From positions 14,233,345 to 14,297,344 of the forward strand of contig CM065699.1 of the NCBI GenBank assembly GCA_017654935.2: a stretch of DNA of 64,000 bases, read 5' to 3'. The stretch is from Phymorhynchus buccinoides. Taxonomy: Eukaryota > Mollusca > Gastropoda > Neogastropoda > Raphitomidae. This document shows positions 12,301-27,300 of this stretch, piece by piece. The first letter of the stretch is position 1. Each line of letters begins with the position of its first letter. The translations under genes were made by a program, and so were the position numbers. A model generated the notes under the pieces. That model worked only from the letters and a program-made list of their open reading frames with translations, was not told the origin of the DNA and ran no database searches.

Positions 12301-15300
12301 TCCCAGTCGATCTCTGCCATGAACCAACTATCTCTACTTTCAAAGCTAAACTCAAGACTCACTACTTTCAAAGTTCATTCGGTTTGTAAATTTGTTCTTC
12401 TTGATCTTGCACCTGGGTGAATGATTGGGTGATAATGTTTTGTGTGACTGTGTGTGTATCCGTATAGAAAGGCGCTATAGAAGTGCTATCAATTCGTATT
12501 AGTATTATTAGATGAGTTCAATGTGTGTCCACAGATGCATGGACAGATTTTCATTCTAAGCTACATATCGTTGGTGATATTCAAAAACCTCGTATCTCAA
12601 TTTCGGTAGTTTTGAAAAAGAAAAAAAAAAATGTTTTAAAAATTAACCGTGTTGACCACAATTGATTAACTATGATGAATATGTTGTTCAAGACATTGCG
12701 AGTTCACTCCTGCATTTTGTTAACATTTCTCAAAACATTTTTTTTTTAGACTTGAAAAGAACAAAGATACGAGGATTTTGTCCTTAACTAGATCTGAATT
12801 TGGGACTTATGAGTTTTCCTTCTATTTTCACAACCTCATTTACCACAGATAGAAAGTCGTTAGAGATGCAAGCTTTTGGTGGAAGGTGGCAGGGAAAATT
12901 AGAGAGCTGTCTATGTATCTAACTCAAAACCCCCAAAAATCGAGATCTGGATCTGATCTGGAATTATATGTCGCAGACGCCACTGTATCCAAAGGTATAC
13001 GAGGTTTCTGATTTTCACCAACGATATGCTCACCTTTGTGGCCACAGCTGTGGAGATTTCTCTGGAGGATAACATGTCACACACCTCCCCCAGACAGTCT
13101 GTCCTGATGGGGCTGCACAACGCACAAAACACAGCACTGTTTTTAGAGAGTCTGTCCTGAAGCGGCTGTACAACACACAAAACACAGCACTGTTTCAGTC
13201 ACACACCTCCCCCAGACAGTCTGTCCTGATGGGGCTGCACAACACACAAAACACAGCACTGTTTCAGTCACACACCTCCCCCAGACAGTCTGTCCTGATG
13301 GGGCTGCACAACACACAAAACACAGCACTGTTTCAGTCACACACCTCCCCCAGACAGTCTGTCCTGATGGGGCTGTACAACACACAAAACACAGCACTGT
13401 TTCAGTCACACACCTCCCCCAGACAGTCTGTCCTGATGGGGCTGTACAACACACAACACACAGCACTGTTTCAGTCACACACCTCCCCCAGACAGTCTGT
13501 CCTGATGGGGCTGCACAACACACAACACACAGCACTGTTTCAGTCACACACCTCCCCCAGACAGTCTGTCCTGATGGGGCTGCACAACACACAACACACA
13601 GCACTGTTTCAGTCACACACCTCCCCCAGACAGTCTGTCCTGATGGGGCTGCACAACACACAAAAACACAGCACTGTTTCAGTCACACACCTCCCCCAGA
13701 CAGTCTGTCCTGATGGGGCTGCACAACACACAAAAACACAGCACTGTTTCAGTCACACACCTCCCCCAGACAGTCTGTCCTGATGGGGCTGCACAACACA
13801 CAAAACACAGCACTGTTTCAGTCACACACCTCCCCCAGACAGTCTGTCCTGATGGGGCTGCACAACACACAAAACACAGCACTGTTTCAGTCACACACCT
13901 CCCCCAGACAGTCTGTCCTGATGGGGCTGCACAACACACAAAAACACAGCACTGTTTCAGTCACACACCTCCCCCAGACAGTCTGTCCTGATGGGGCTGC
14001 ACAACACACAAAAACACAGCACTGTTTCAGTCACACACCTCCCCCAGACAGTCTGTCCTGATGGGGCTGCACAACACACAAAACACAGCACTGTTTCAGT
14101 CACACACCTCCCCCAGACAGTCTGTCCTGATGGGGCTGCACAACACACAAAACACAGCACTGTTTCAGTCACACACCTCCCCCAGACAGTCTGTCCTGAT
14201 GGGGCTGCACAACACACAAAACACAGCACTGTTTCAGTCACACACCTCCCCCAGACAGTCTGTCCTGATGGGGCTGCACAACACACAAAAACACAGCACT
14301 GTTTCAGTCACACACCTCCCCCACACAGTCTGTCCTGATGGGGCTGCACAACACACAAAACACAGCACTGTTTCAGTCACACACCTCCCCCAGACAGTCT
14401 GTCCTGATGGGGCTGCACAACACACAAAACACAGCACTGTTTCAGTCACACACCTCCCCCAGACAGTCTGTCCTGATGGGGCTGCACAACACACAAAACA
14501 CAGCACTGTTTCAGTCACACACCTCCCCCAGACAGTCTGTCCTGATGGGGCTGCACAACACACAAAACACAGCACTGTTTCAGTCACACACCTCCCCCAG
14601 ACAGTCTGTCCTGATGGGGCTGCACAACACACAAAAACACAGCACTGTTTCAGTCACACACCTCCCCCAGACAGTCTGTCCTGATGGGGCTGCACAACAC
14701 ACAAAAACACAGCACTGTTTCAGTCACACACCTCCCCCAGACAGTCTGTCCTGATGGGGCTGCACAACACACAAAACACAGCACTGTTTCAGTCACACAC
14801 CTCCCCCAGACAGTCTGTCCTGAAGGGGCTGTACAACACACAAAACACAGCACTGTTTCAGTCACACACCTCCCCCAGACAGTCTGTCCTGATGGGGCTG
14901 CACAACACACAAAAACACAGCACTGTTTCAGTCACACACCTCCCCCAGACAGTCTGTCCTGATGGGGCTGCACAACACACAAAAACACAGCACTGTTTCA
15001 GTCACACACCTCCCCCAGACAGTCTGTCCTGATGGGGCTGCACAACACACAAAAACACAGCACTGTTTCAGTCACACACCTCCCCCAGACAGTCTGTTCT
15101 GATGGGGATGTACAACACACAAAACACAGCACTGTTTCAGTCACACACCTCCCCCAGACAGTCTGTCCTGATGGGGCTGCACAACACACAACACACAGCA
15201 CTGTTTCAGTCACACACCTCCCCCAGACAGTCTGTCCTGATGGGGCTGCACAACACACAAAAACACAGCACTGTTTCAGTCACACACCTCCCCCAGACAG

Positions 15301-18300
15301 TCTGTCCTGATGGGGCTGCACAACACACAAAAACACAGCACTGTTTCAGTCACACACCTCCCCCAGACAGTCTGTCCTGATGGGGCTGCACAACACACAA
15401 AAACACAGCACTGTTTCAGTCACACACCTCCCCCAGACAGTCTGTCCTGATGGGGCTGCACAACACACAAAACACAGCACTGTTTCAGTCACACACCTCC
15501 CCCAGACAGTCTGTCCTGATGGGGCTGCACAACACACAAAAACACAGCACTGTTTCAGTCACACACCTCCCCCAGACAGTCTGTCCTGATGGGGCTGCAC
15601 AACACACAAAACACAGCACTGTTTCAGTCACACACCTCCCCCAGACAGTCTGTCCTGATGGGGCTGCACAACACACAAAAACACAGCACTGTTTCAGTCA
15701 CACACCTCCCCCAGACAGTCTGTCCTGATGGGGCTGCACAACACACAAAACACAGCACTGTTTCAGTCACACACCTCCCCCAGACAGTCTGTCCTGATGG
15801 GGCTGCACAACACACAAAAACACAGCACTGTTTCAGTCACACACCTCCCCCAGACAGTCTGTCCTGATGGGGCTGCACAACACACAAAAACACAGCACTG
15901 TTTCAGTCACACACCTCCCCCAGACAGTCTGTCCTGATGGGGCTGCACAACACACAAAACACAGCACTGTTTCAGTCACACACCTCCCCCAGACAGTCTG
16001 TCCTGATGGGGCTGCACAACACACAACACACAGCACTGTTTCAGTCACACACCTCCCCCAGACAGTCTGTCCTGATGGGGCTGCACAACACACAAAAACA
16101 CAGCACTGTTTCAGTCACACACCTCCCCCAGACAGTCTGTCCTGATGGGGCTGCACAACACACAAACACACAGCACTGTTTCAGTCACACACCTCCCCCA
16201 GACAGTCTGTCCTGATGGGGCTGTACAACACACAACACACAGCACTGTTTCAGTCACACACCTCCCCCAGACAGTCTGTCCTGATGGGGCTGTACAACAC
16301 ACAAAACACAGCACTGTTTCAGTCACACACCTCCCCCAGACAGTCTGTCCTGATGGGGCTGCACAACACACAAAACACAGCACTGTTTCAGTCACACACC
16401 TCCCCCAGACAGTCTGTCCTGATGGGGCTGCACAACACACAAAAACACAGCACTGTTTCAGTCACACACCTCCCCCAGACAGTCTGTCCTGATGGGGCTG
16501 CACAACACACAAAACACAGCACTGTTTCAGTCACACACCTCCTCCCCCAGACAGTCTGTCCTGATGGGGCTGCACAACACACAACACACAGCACTGTTTC
16601 AGTCACACACCTCCCCCAGACAGTCTGTCCTGATGGGGCTGCACAACACACAACACACAGCACTGTTTCAGTCACACACCTCCCCCAGACAGTCTGTCCT
16701 GATGGGGCTGCACAACACACAACACACAGCACTGTTTCAGTCACACACCTCCTCCCCCAGACAGTCTGTCCTGATGGGGCTGCACAACACACAACACACA
16801 GCACTGTGTCATTCTTCATCTTTCTGTATTGGTAATATGTACTGTCCTCTTACATCCCTCTGCTGAACTTATTCTTTACTCTGTGTGCCATATTTTTCGT
16901 ATTACAAGGCAATACTTTTTTTCCCCAGACTAAACATGAATAATAACATAGTAACAAATAAAAAATAAATAAAAAATCTGAATTTTGTGTAAAACATTTG
17001 GGGGTGCACCTCAAACAAGGCTGTTGTGCTGTGACAAAACCATATACACTCACACTCATAGCAGGTATTTGGATCGAAACTTAACTTTATTAAAAAGCAA
17101 AAATATGAGCAAAAACAAGCAAAGCTTTCACAGCTCAGGACTCTCTCTGATTTTGTGTCTGTCTCTCTAAAGATTTAATGTAATTATCTCTCTCTGTCTC
17201 TCTCTCTCTGTCTATAAGCCGCGCTTCTGAGCAGGTGTATGTGTGTGTGTTGTGTGTGTGAGTGTGTTGTGTGTGTTCTGTGTGGGTATATGTGCTTGCA
17301 TGTGTATGAGTGCATGTGTGCGCAGGAGAGATTGTGTTTGGCTAGAGAGAGTGGGGGAGTGTGTGTGTACGAGTATGTGTGTGAGTGTGAGTGCACATGT
17401 GTGTTTTGTGTATGTGAGTGCGCGTGTGTTTGTGTGTGTGTGTGCGTGCGCGCGTGTTTGTACAAGTGCATGTTTGTGCAAGTGTGTGTGCCATTGTGAG
17501 AATGTGCTTTCTGTGTGATTGATGAAATGTGTGTGGGTCTGTGTGTGTATGTCTGTGTGCAAGAACGCGTTCACTCACGTGCGTGCACGTACGTGCGTGT
17601 GTGTCTGTTGTGCGTGTGCGAGTGTTTCAATGCTGATTGTAAAGCGCTTTGTGCTTGATAAAAAGCGCAATATAAGTGTCAATTTATTATTATTCTCTCT
17701 CTCTCTCTCTCTCTCCCTTTCTATCTGTCTCTGTCTCTCTCTCTCATTCTCCTTTCCTCTTTACTCCCCATTCCCCTCCTTTTCTTCTTATCTTTCTTTT
17801 CTTTTCTTATTTTTTGTTTTGTTCCCAGATGCCCACTTATTTTCGGTCCCTCCACATCCCATTTGTTAAGTATTTATGTATAATGCTGAATTTATTATGT
17901 GTCTGTTTATATTGATAATGTGCCTGCTTATGATGATAACGTGTGTTCGTTTTCTTTGCTTTGCATGTCTTTCTTGTTTATTGAATTCTTTGCTTTTGAT
18001 TTTTATTTCCTTTCTCTTTTTTTTTTCTTGAGGGCTGGATGAAAAAAAGTATTTATACTTACTCTATTATCCTCAGAAAATAAAAGTTATTCATTCATTC
18101 ATTCATTCTCTATTCAGTGAGTGACTCACCAGTCAGCAGCGGTGCAGTCGCGTTCACGCAGCACCCCTAGGAACTCATTGAGCAGCAGATTGAGCACTGG
18201 TTTCACCTCCCGGCTGCCCCCCTTCACCAGCGACTCAAAAACACCCAGCATCCCTTCCTCTGTCTGAAGAATACAACGCAAAATGGGCATGAATGCATGC

Positions 18301-21300
18301 ACATGCACATGCACACACACACACACGCACACGCACACACGCACACGCACACACACACACACAAACTCATTCAGAGCAAACGCATGCTCGCATGTACACA
18401 TGTCAGGCATGGGAATTGTCAGAGACAAAAAACTCTGAAAAGCCCCCCCTCATTTTTACAGCGTTAAAATATAATAATATCATAAAAATTGAAGTATTTA
18501 GTAGCTAAAACTTTTCCCTAAAAAAAAACAATTCCGCAGAAATCTGCGGACAATTCCCATGCTGACATGTGTGCGTGGGTGCACACACACATATGTGCAA
18601 TCACACACATATACATATGCACACACACACACTCATTCAGAGCAAACGCATGCCCGCATGTACATATGTGTGCGCGGACGCACACACACATGCTTGCAAG
18701 CACACACAAAATACATATGCACACACACACACTAGAAAACACACGCACACATACACCATGTGCCCATATTCACATCACACATATCGCATTTGTCGGACTA
18801 TAAGGCGATACTTTTTCCCCCAGACTCGGACCCTAAAACAGTAAGAAAATATTATAACAAAATCTGAAATTTGGTTAAAAATTTGAGTTGGTGTGCCTTA
18901 TACAAAGGTGCGCCTTATAGTCCGATAAATATGGTAAACACTCGCACACAATTTAGTGGAAGGACGTTAAACTGAAGAACAACACACACACATGAACACA
19001 CTCACCCCACAAAAACAACAATATACAGTATTTATACGGCGCTGAATCTCGATAGAAATCAAATCAAAGCGCACACACACGTTAGCATTCATAACGCATT
19101 CAAACAAAAACGCAATACAAAGCGAACACACACGGATGACATAAATGGAATATAGCAGAAACAGACCTAATGGCAAGAGAGAGAAGAGAAAGAGAGCAGA
19201 GCTTTACTGACGGGGGAACAGGTGGGTTTTGAGGTTAGCTTTGAAAGCAAAGAGGGTCAGTCGCTGACGGAGGGAGAGAGGAAGTTTGTTCCAGGTCGGT
19301 CCTGAGAACCCCACCCCTACACCAGACCTGTTTATCCCTATTTTGCAAAGTTGTAATTTCTGAAACAAAAAACCCGTAATTTTGAACAAAAAACTGTAAT
19401 CCAACGCGTGACCAATGAACGTCGATATCGTACTGACCTGAGTGTGCAATACTAATGTCCGTCGAGCAGTAGACACAGAACACATGCTCATCACATAGTG
19501 CTGAACGACGTATTCCTGGAATTTTGAGGTAACTTTCCCGGAATTTCTGTGCCACTTTTGATGTCTTTTCTTTGGATTTTCGACCAGAAGATACAGAAGC
19601 TTCAGAATGCACTCGCTTGGACGCCATTTAGAAACAGAAAAGGAAATGGCGTGAAATGACTTTTCACCGCATCGTTTGAAAAGCTTCGCTTACCAACGCA
19701 ACTGTAGTTTTTTTCATTTTATATTTAGGAGAAAAAAAATCCTGTATTTTTTTCCGTAGCCGTAATTTGACTCCCCCCCTGTAAAACTTACGGCAATATC
19801 GGGATGGTAAACAGGTCCGCCAACACTCAACCCCCCCATGCACACACACACATTGATTTGGAATAATCAATTCACATTCAATGCTAAAAAATTACAACAT
19901 GCGATATTACGAAGAATGCAAAACTGTTACATATCATTTTGGAAACTAAAAAAGGGAGAAGTATCACGGCTCAGGTTTTATAATGATGTTACTAAAGAAT
20001 ATCGAATAGAACCGTACCTTTTTAGTACTATTTTGGATAGACAACAAAAACAGGCTCTATGTAAATTGAGAATTAGTGCTCATAATTTAAAAATCGAAAT
20101 TGGTAGACACGAGAATATTGTAAGAGAAAACAGACTTTGCCAAAAATGTCATGAAATAGAAGATGAGCTCCACCTTTTGAATACCTGCGTTATGTATAAA
20201 GAAGATCGTTACAAATTGATGGAAAATGTAGACAAACAAAGTTTAGAATCAAATGTTCAGTCTCCATCAGATATAATGATGTTAGATGAACTACAGCCAT
20301 TTGTGGCAAAATATGTTAGTATTTGTTTTAACAAAAAGCATGAATAGTATTTTGCGTTGTTTGTAATCTTAACCTGTGCCTTATAAGCCTTTGTTTAGGT
20401 TTCATTGCAATAAACCAATGTTCAAATGTTCAAATGTTCACACCCCACAAACACTCACCACCAGCAGTGAAGCAGGGAGAAGAGGGACGCCATACTGTTG
20501 CTGCACTCTGGCACGGACCTGTCCAGGCAGTTCAGGAAGACGCCCGGCCACGTCCTCCAGGACTACTCCACTGGCAAGGAAGGGGGTGTCCTGGGCCCGC
20601 TGCTGCTGCCGACAGCTGTACACATGCAGGGGGGGCAGGTTGGGCTCCGGCATGAAGCGGTAGTCCTGGAGCTTCTCCTTGTCTCGCATCTGCACCGTTT
20701 CACTGGACATCATCATCATTAAATCATCGTTATTAAATCAGCGTCATCACTGTCGCCATCACTGATCATTAGCATCATTTCTGTCGTTATCATTATTATT
20801 GTTATCGCTGCCGTCATTGTTATCATTACCATGGGTCTGCATGAATGAAGTGTGTGCGGATTAGATGGGAGGAGGGGAATGGGGCATGTAGTAACTGAGT
20901 TTGTTTGTTAGTGTGCGCGTGTTTGTGCACGTGCGCATATGTTTGTGTGTGTTTGTGTGCGCTAATGTGAGTTTGCTTGTGTGTGGGGAGGGAAGGATAT
21001 GTTTTGTGCATAGCAATGTGTATATATGCGTGTGCATGTCTGTATATCTATGAGTATGCTCTGCGTGGGGAATGCGAGCGCGTCTGAGTATGTTTGATAT
21101 GTATGATGTAATCTTGCATGTGGAGTGAATTTTAGTTTTGTTAAGCGCCATGAGTAGTTTGTCTAGAATGTGCGCTCTATAAATGTCTTTATTATTATTA
21201 CCATCATCATTTTCATCTTCATTACATCATCATCGTTATCATCGTACTCATCATTGTCATTATCGTCATCGTCATCGTTGTCATTATAATCACCATCCAT

Positions 21301-24300
21301 CTTCTTTTCACCATCGTCACCATCATCATCTTTATTAGTATCCTCATCATTGTCGTCGTCATCATCATCATCATCAATATTATCATAATTGACATCCACC
21401 TCCTCCTTTTCCTCATCATAAATAATGATAAATCTTTTTTTGATGACAGTTCACAATACAGCTCACTGCACTTAACAAATACAGTGGAACCTCCATTATA
21501 AGACCTCCCATTATAAGACTCCCTCCCACATAAGACCTGCTTCTCTCAAACATTGCCCTTCTTTGTAAGTATTAAAATTACCTCCCTTATAAGACCTCAT
21601 TTTGGATGATTTTTGAAGGTCTTACTTGGAAGGGAGGTTCCACTGTATACAGAATAGTGAAATTAAATATGACAGGTTCCTGGAGCCATGAAAAAAGAAT
21701 CGTGTTAAGTTGTGCTATGTTGAGAGGAGTTGAGATGCCTTGTGCCATGTCATGTCTTCTTCTCTTCTTCTTGCATATATCATCCTCCATCAACAATTTG
21801 ATGATTATGACGCTTACGACGTGGAGGGTTTCCAACTAATCAGGAGACTTGTGTGAAGGACTTGCTGCCCGGATGATCAGCATGTCAAGTCGCATTGTGT
21901 TTTGTTGCACCACAATATGCTTTTTCTTCACTGTGCTGTGTTGTGTTAGGTTTAAAGAGAGCCTTGCTAAGTATTGAAGGAATTCTAATGAAAGGTACAG
22001 GAAACAAACAATGCTCAACATCCACAAACAGACACACTTTCGCAACGCACGTGCACGCGCACACACACACACACATATGCATACAAACATGCACACACAC
22101 ACACATGCATACGCACATGCACACACACACACATGTGCACACGCACACACATATATTAATGTTTTTGTGTGTTTTGGGGGCTTTTGGTTTGGGGGGGGGG
22201 GGGGGGGGGGGGGTGTTCTCATGTTTATTTCCTTCTTTAATTGTTGTGTTATAGATGGCTTGATGTAAAAAAAGCAAACCATTATTGCTTATTCAATGTT
22301 CCATCTGAAAATAAAAATGTTGACTTTGACTTTGACATATTATGTGTGTGTGTGCGCATGTGTGTGTGTGTGCATGCATGTGTGTGTGCTATATTATCAT
22401 CTCACTTGGTTTCAGCATCAAAACCAAGGGTTTCGTTCTCCACTAGTCCTCCATTTTCAAGAACACCAATCTGCCTCTGGATCTCAAAATCTGAAATGAA
22501 CAAGCAAGAGAACTGCTACTGTTATACTGTTATTTGGAATCTACTGGTCTCTTTGGGCTTTATTTTTTTAGTACAGTGGAACCTCCCTTATAAGACCTCC
22601 CATTATAAGACTCCCTCCCACATAAGACCTACTTCTCTGAGATATTGCCCTTCTTTGTAAGTATTAAAATCACCTCCCTTATAAGATCCCTCCCTTATAA
22701 TACCTCATTTGGGATGATTTTTGAAGGTCTTATAAGGGAGGTTCCACTGTAGTACCATAATTGTCGGATTGACCTCTGTGCCCAATACATGAGGGTGCAT
22801 TATTTGTGAACAAAAACATGAGGGAAGCAGAGATTGCCCAGAACCATACATGATACATTGATGGCACACTAGAAATCGAAAGTGTTCACCAACTGCTGAT
22901 TAACGGGTACTCACTTTAAAATCCTTCAAAATCACTAGTATTGTCGGATATACCCGTCTATCAAATGCCAAAACCCTTCATTGGATATAAAAATCATCGT
23001 TTTTGACCTTAAAATATCACCACTTTATGAAAATTATATCGGTTTTCACGTAGAAAAGTGCCAAGAAACAACAGGCAGTGGTCAAATGATGCCTAGGGGA
23101 GCCTACTCTTGTCAGTACCGACAGCAATGGCAGCCGTAATGGTTGAAATCGGGCTCCGAGTTTTGACTTTTTCACTTCAGGTTATGGACAAGGGTGCCTT
23201 TTTCTAGGATATTTTAATATTTTTCTTAAAATTTGACGGATTCGCCTTATACACACAACCGCCTAATGGTCCGAAAAATACAGTGAGTTATCTTTTCTGT
23301 TCCCATTGCTGCGAAAATTCAACTCAACGTTGCTTAGCAAGATTATGCGCTATATAAGCATTATTAATTATTATTATTATCATTTTAACGTCAAAATCTA
23401 ATGGGGCAGATGGGAGTATGCTGTTTAACTTTTTCGCAACACGCTGCTCGAATATTAGCAACGCCTGAGTTTACCGTTGCCGACACGCTGCTAGTATTTT
23501 AGCAACAGGCAAAATGCCCCTGAGGCCGACAGTGATGTGGCTGCTTTCAACTCATTCAGTTAAACACAAAATAACGAGTTGGTTTTCAAATTTTATATCA
23601 TGCATAAGATTAAGGATAAATCTAAACCACTATACAAAAATAAAGTCATTGTGATCTCCAGATTTTTAAAGAGAATTAATTGAAAAGGGCCCAAATCGGG
23701 TGTCCTGAAGGAATTTCTACTCCTTGACTGCAGTGTCCTGAGGGAATACGGAGCAGCGAGAGGGGTTGTGTTGAAAGTGTTAACTAAGGTGGTTTTTATT
23801 TTATTTTTATTTTTATCATCATAGAGCTATAAAAAAAAATTTGAAAGTCTTATCTATTTTATTCTTGCTCATTAGGAAAGTTGCCCTTCCTTCAATCCTT
23901 AAAAGAAGAAATAGGGTTCCTTGATTCAAGTCTTGCTGTCCTTCTGACAACAAAAAGAAGAAATAGGGTTCCTTGATTCAAGTCTTGCTGTCCTTCTGAT
24001 AACAAAAAGAAGAAATAGGGTTCCTTGATTCAAGTCTTGCTGTCCTTCTGACAACAAAAAGAAGAAATAGGGTTCCTTGATTCAAGTCTTGCTGTCCTTC
24101 TGACAATAAAAAGAAGAAACAGGGTTCCTTGATTCAACAGTCTTGCTGTCCTTCTGACAACAAAAAGAAGAAACAGGGTTCCTTGATTCAAGTCTTGCTG
24201 TCCTTCTGACAATACAAAGAAGAAATAGGGTTCCTTGATTCAACAGTCTTGCTGTCCTTCTGACAACAAAAAGAAGAAATAGGGTTCCTTGATTCAACAG

Positions 24301-27300
24301 TCTAGCTGTCCTTCTGACAATACAAAGAAGAAACAGGGTTCCTTGATTCAACAGTCTAGCTGTCCTTCTGACAACAAAAAGAAGAAATAGGGTTCCTTGA
24401 TTCAACAGTCTAGCTGTCCTTCTGACAATAAAAAGAAGAAATAGGGTTCCTTGATTCAACAGTCTTGCTGTCCTTCTGACAACAAAAAGAAGAAATAGGG
24501 TTCCTTGATTCAACAGTCTAGCTGTCCTTCTGACAACAAAAAGAAGAAACAGGGTTCCTTGATTCAACAGTCTTGCTGTCCTTCTGACAACAAAAAGAAG
24601 AAACAGGGTTCCTTGATTCAACAGTCTAGCTGTCCTTCTGACAACAAAAAGAAGAAATAGGGTTCCTTGATTCAAGTCTTGCTGTCCTTCTGACAACAAA
24701 AAGAAGAAACAGGGTTCCTTGATTCAACAGTCTTGCTGTCCTTCTGACAATAAAAAGAAGAAATAGGGTTCCTTGATTCAACAGTCTTGCTGTCCTTCTG
24801 ACAACAAAAAGAAGAAATAGGGTTCCTTGATTCAACAGTCTAGCTGTCCTTCTGACAACAAAAAGAAGAAACAGGGTTCCTTGATTCAACAGTCTTGCTG
24901 TCCTTCTGACAAATAAAAAGAAGAAATAGGGTTCCTTGATTCAAGTCTTGCTGTCCTTCTGACAATAAAAAGAAGAAATAGGGTTCCTTGATTCAACAGT
25001 CTAGCTGTCCTTCTGACAACAAAAAGAAGAAACAGGGTTCCTTGATTCAACAGTCTTGCTGTCCTGACAAATAAAAAGAAGAAATAGGGTTCCTTGATTC
25101 AAGTCTTGCTGTCCTTCTGACAATACAAAGAAGAAATAGGGTTCCTTGATTCAACAGTCTAGCTGTCCTTCTGACAATAAAAAGAAGAAATAGGGTTCCT
25201 TGATTCAACAGTCTAGCTGTCCTTCTGACAATACAAAGAAGAAATAGGGTTCCTTGATTCAAGTCTTGCTGTCCTTCTGACAACAAAAAGAAGAAACAGG
25301 GTTCCTTGATTCAACAGTCTAGCTGTCCTTCTGACAACAAAAAGAAGAAATAGGGTTCCTTGATTCAACAGTCTTGCTGTCCTGACAAATAAAAAGAAGA
25401 AATAGGGTTCCTTGATTCAAGTCTTGCTGTCCTTCTGACAACAAAAAGAAGAAACAGGGTTCCTTGATTCAACAGTCTTGCTGTCCTGACAAATAAAAAG
25501 AAGAAATAGGGTTCCTTGATTCAAGTCTTGCTGTCCTTCTGACAACAAAAAGAAGAAATAGGGTTCCTTGATTCAAGTCTTGCTGTCCTTCTGACAACAA
25601 AAAGAAGAAATAGGGTTCCTTGATTCAACAGTCTAGCTGTCCTTCTGACAATACAAAGAAGAAATAGGGTTCCTTGATTCAACAGTCTAGCTGTCCTTCT
25701 GACAATACAAAGAAGAAACAGGGTTCCTTGATTCAACAGTCTAGCTGTCCTTCTGACAATAAAAAGAAGAAACAGGGTTCCTTGATTCAACAGTCTTGCT
25801 GTCCTTCTGACAATAAAAAGAAGAAATAGGGTTCCTTGATTCAAGTCTTGCTGTCCTTCTGACAATACAAAGAAGAAATAGGGTTCCTTGATTCAACAGT
25901 CTTGCTGTCCTTCTGACAACAAAAAGAAGAAACAGGGTTCCTTGATTCAACAGTCTAGCTGTCCTTCTGACAACAAAAAGAAGAAATAGGGTTCCTTGAT
26001 TCAACAGTCTTGCTGTCCTTCTGACAAAAAAAAGAAGAAATAGGGTTCCTTGATTCAACAGTCTTGCTGTCCTTCTGACAACAAAAAGAAGAAATAGGGT
26101 TCCTTGATTCAACAGTCTTGCTGTCCTTCTGACAACAAAAAGAAGAAATAGGGTTCCTTGATTCAACAGTCTAGCTGTCCTTCTGACAACAAAAAGAAGA
26201 AATAGGGTTCCTTGATTCAACAGTCTTGCTGTCCTTCTGACAAATAAAAAGAAGAAATAGGGTTCCTTGATTCAAGTCTTGCTGTCCTTCTGACAACAAA
26301 AAGAAGAAACAGGGTTCCTTGATTCAACAGTCTAGCTGTCCTTCTGACAACAAAAAGAAGAAATAGGGTTCCTTGATTCAACAGTCTAGCTGTCCTTCTG
26401 ACAATACAAAGAAATAGGGTTCCTTGATTCAACAGTCTTGCTGTCCTTCTGACAATAAAAAGAAGAAACAGGGTTCCTTGATTCAACAGTCTTGCTGTCC
26501 TTCTGACAACAAAAAGAAGAAATAGGGTTCCTTGATTCAACAGTCTAGCTGTCCTTCTGACAATAAAAAGAAGAAATAGGGTTCCTTGATTCAACAGTCT
26601 TGCTGTCCTTCTGACAACAAAAAGAAGAAATAGGGTTCCTTGATTCAACAGTCTAGCTGTCCTTCTGACAATAAAAAGAAGAAATAGGGTTCCTTGATTC
26701 AACAGTCTTGCTGTCCTTCTGACAACAAAAAGAAGAAATAGGGTTCCTTGATTCAAGTCTTGCTGTCCTTCTGACAATACAAAGAAGAAACAGGGTTCCT
26801 TGATTCAACAGTCTAGCTGTCCTTCTGACAACAAAAAGAAGAAACAGGGTTCCTTGATTCAACAGTCTAGCTGTCCTTCTGACAACAAAAAGAAGAAACA
26901 GGGTTCCTTGATTCAACAGTCTTGCTGTCCTGACAAATAAAAAGAAGAAATAGGGTTCCTTGATTCAACAGTCTTGCTGTCCTTCTGACAACAAAAAGAA
27001 GAAACAGGGTTCCTTGATTCAACAGTCTTGCTGTCCTTCTGACAATACAAAGAAGAAACAGGGTTCCTTGATTCAACAGTCTAGCTGTCCTTCTGACAAC
27101 AAAAAGAAGAAATAGGGTTCCTTGATTCAACAGTCTTGCTGTCCTTCTGACAACAAAAAGAAGAAATAGGGTTCCTTGATTCAACAGTCTTGCTGTCCTT
27201 CTGACAACAAAAAGAAGAAATAGGGTTCCTTGATTCAAGTCTTGCTGTCCTTCTGACAATACAAAGAAGAAACAGGGTTCCTTGATTCAACAGTCTTGCT

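Noticed and set aside
13080..16815. CRISPR array or repetitive protein gene
   Set aside because: Units are contiguous with no unique spacers, the genome is eukaryotic, and both strands' frames only follow the 69/70-bp period. The unit is explained by a GATB splice acceptor and exon start.
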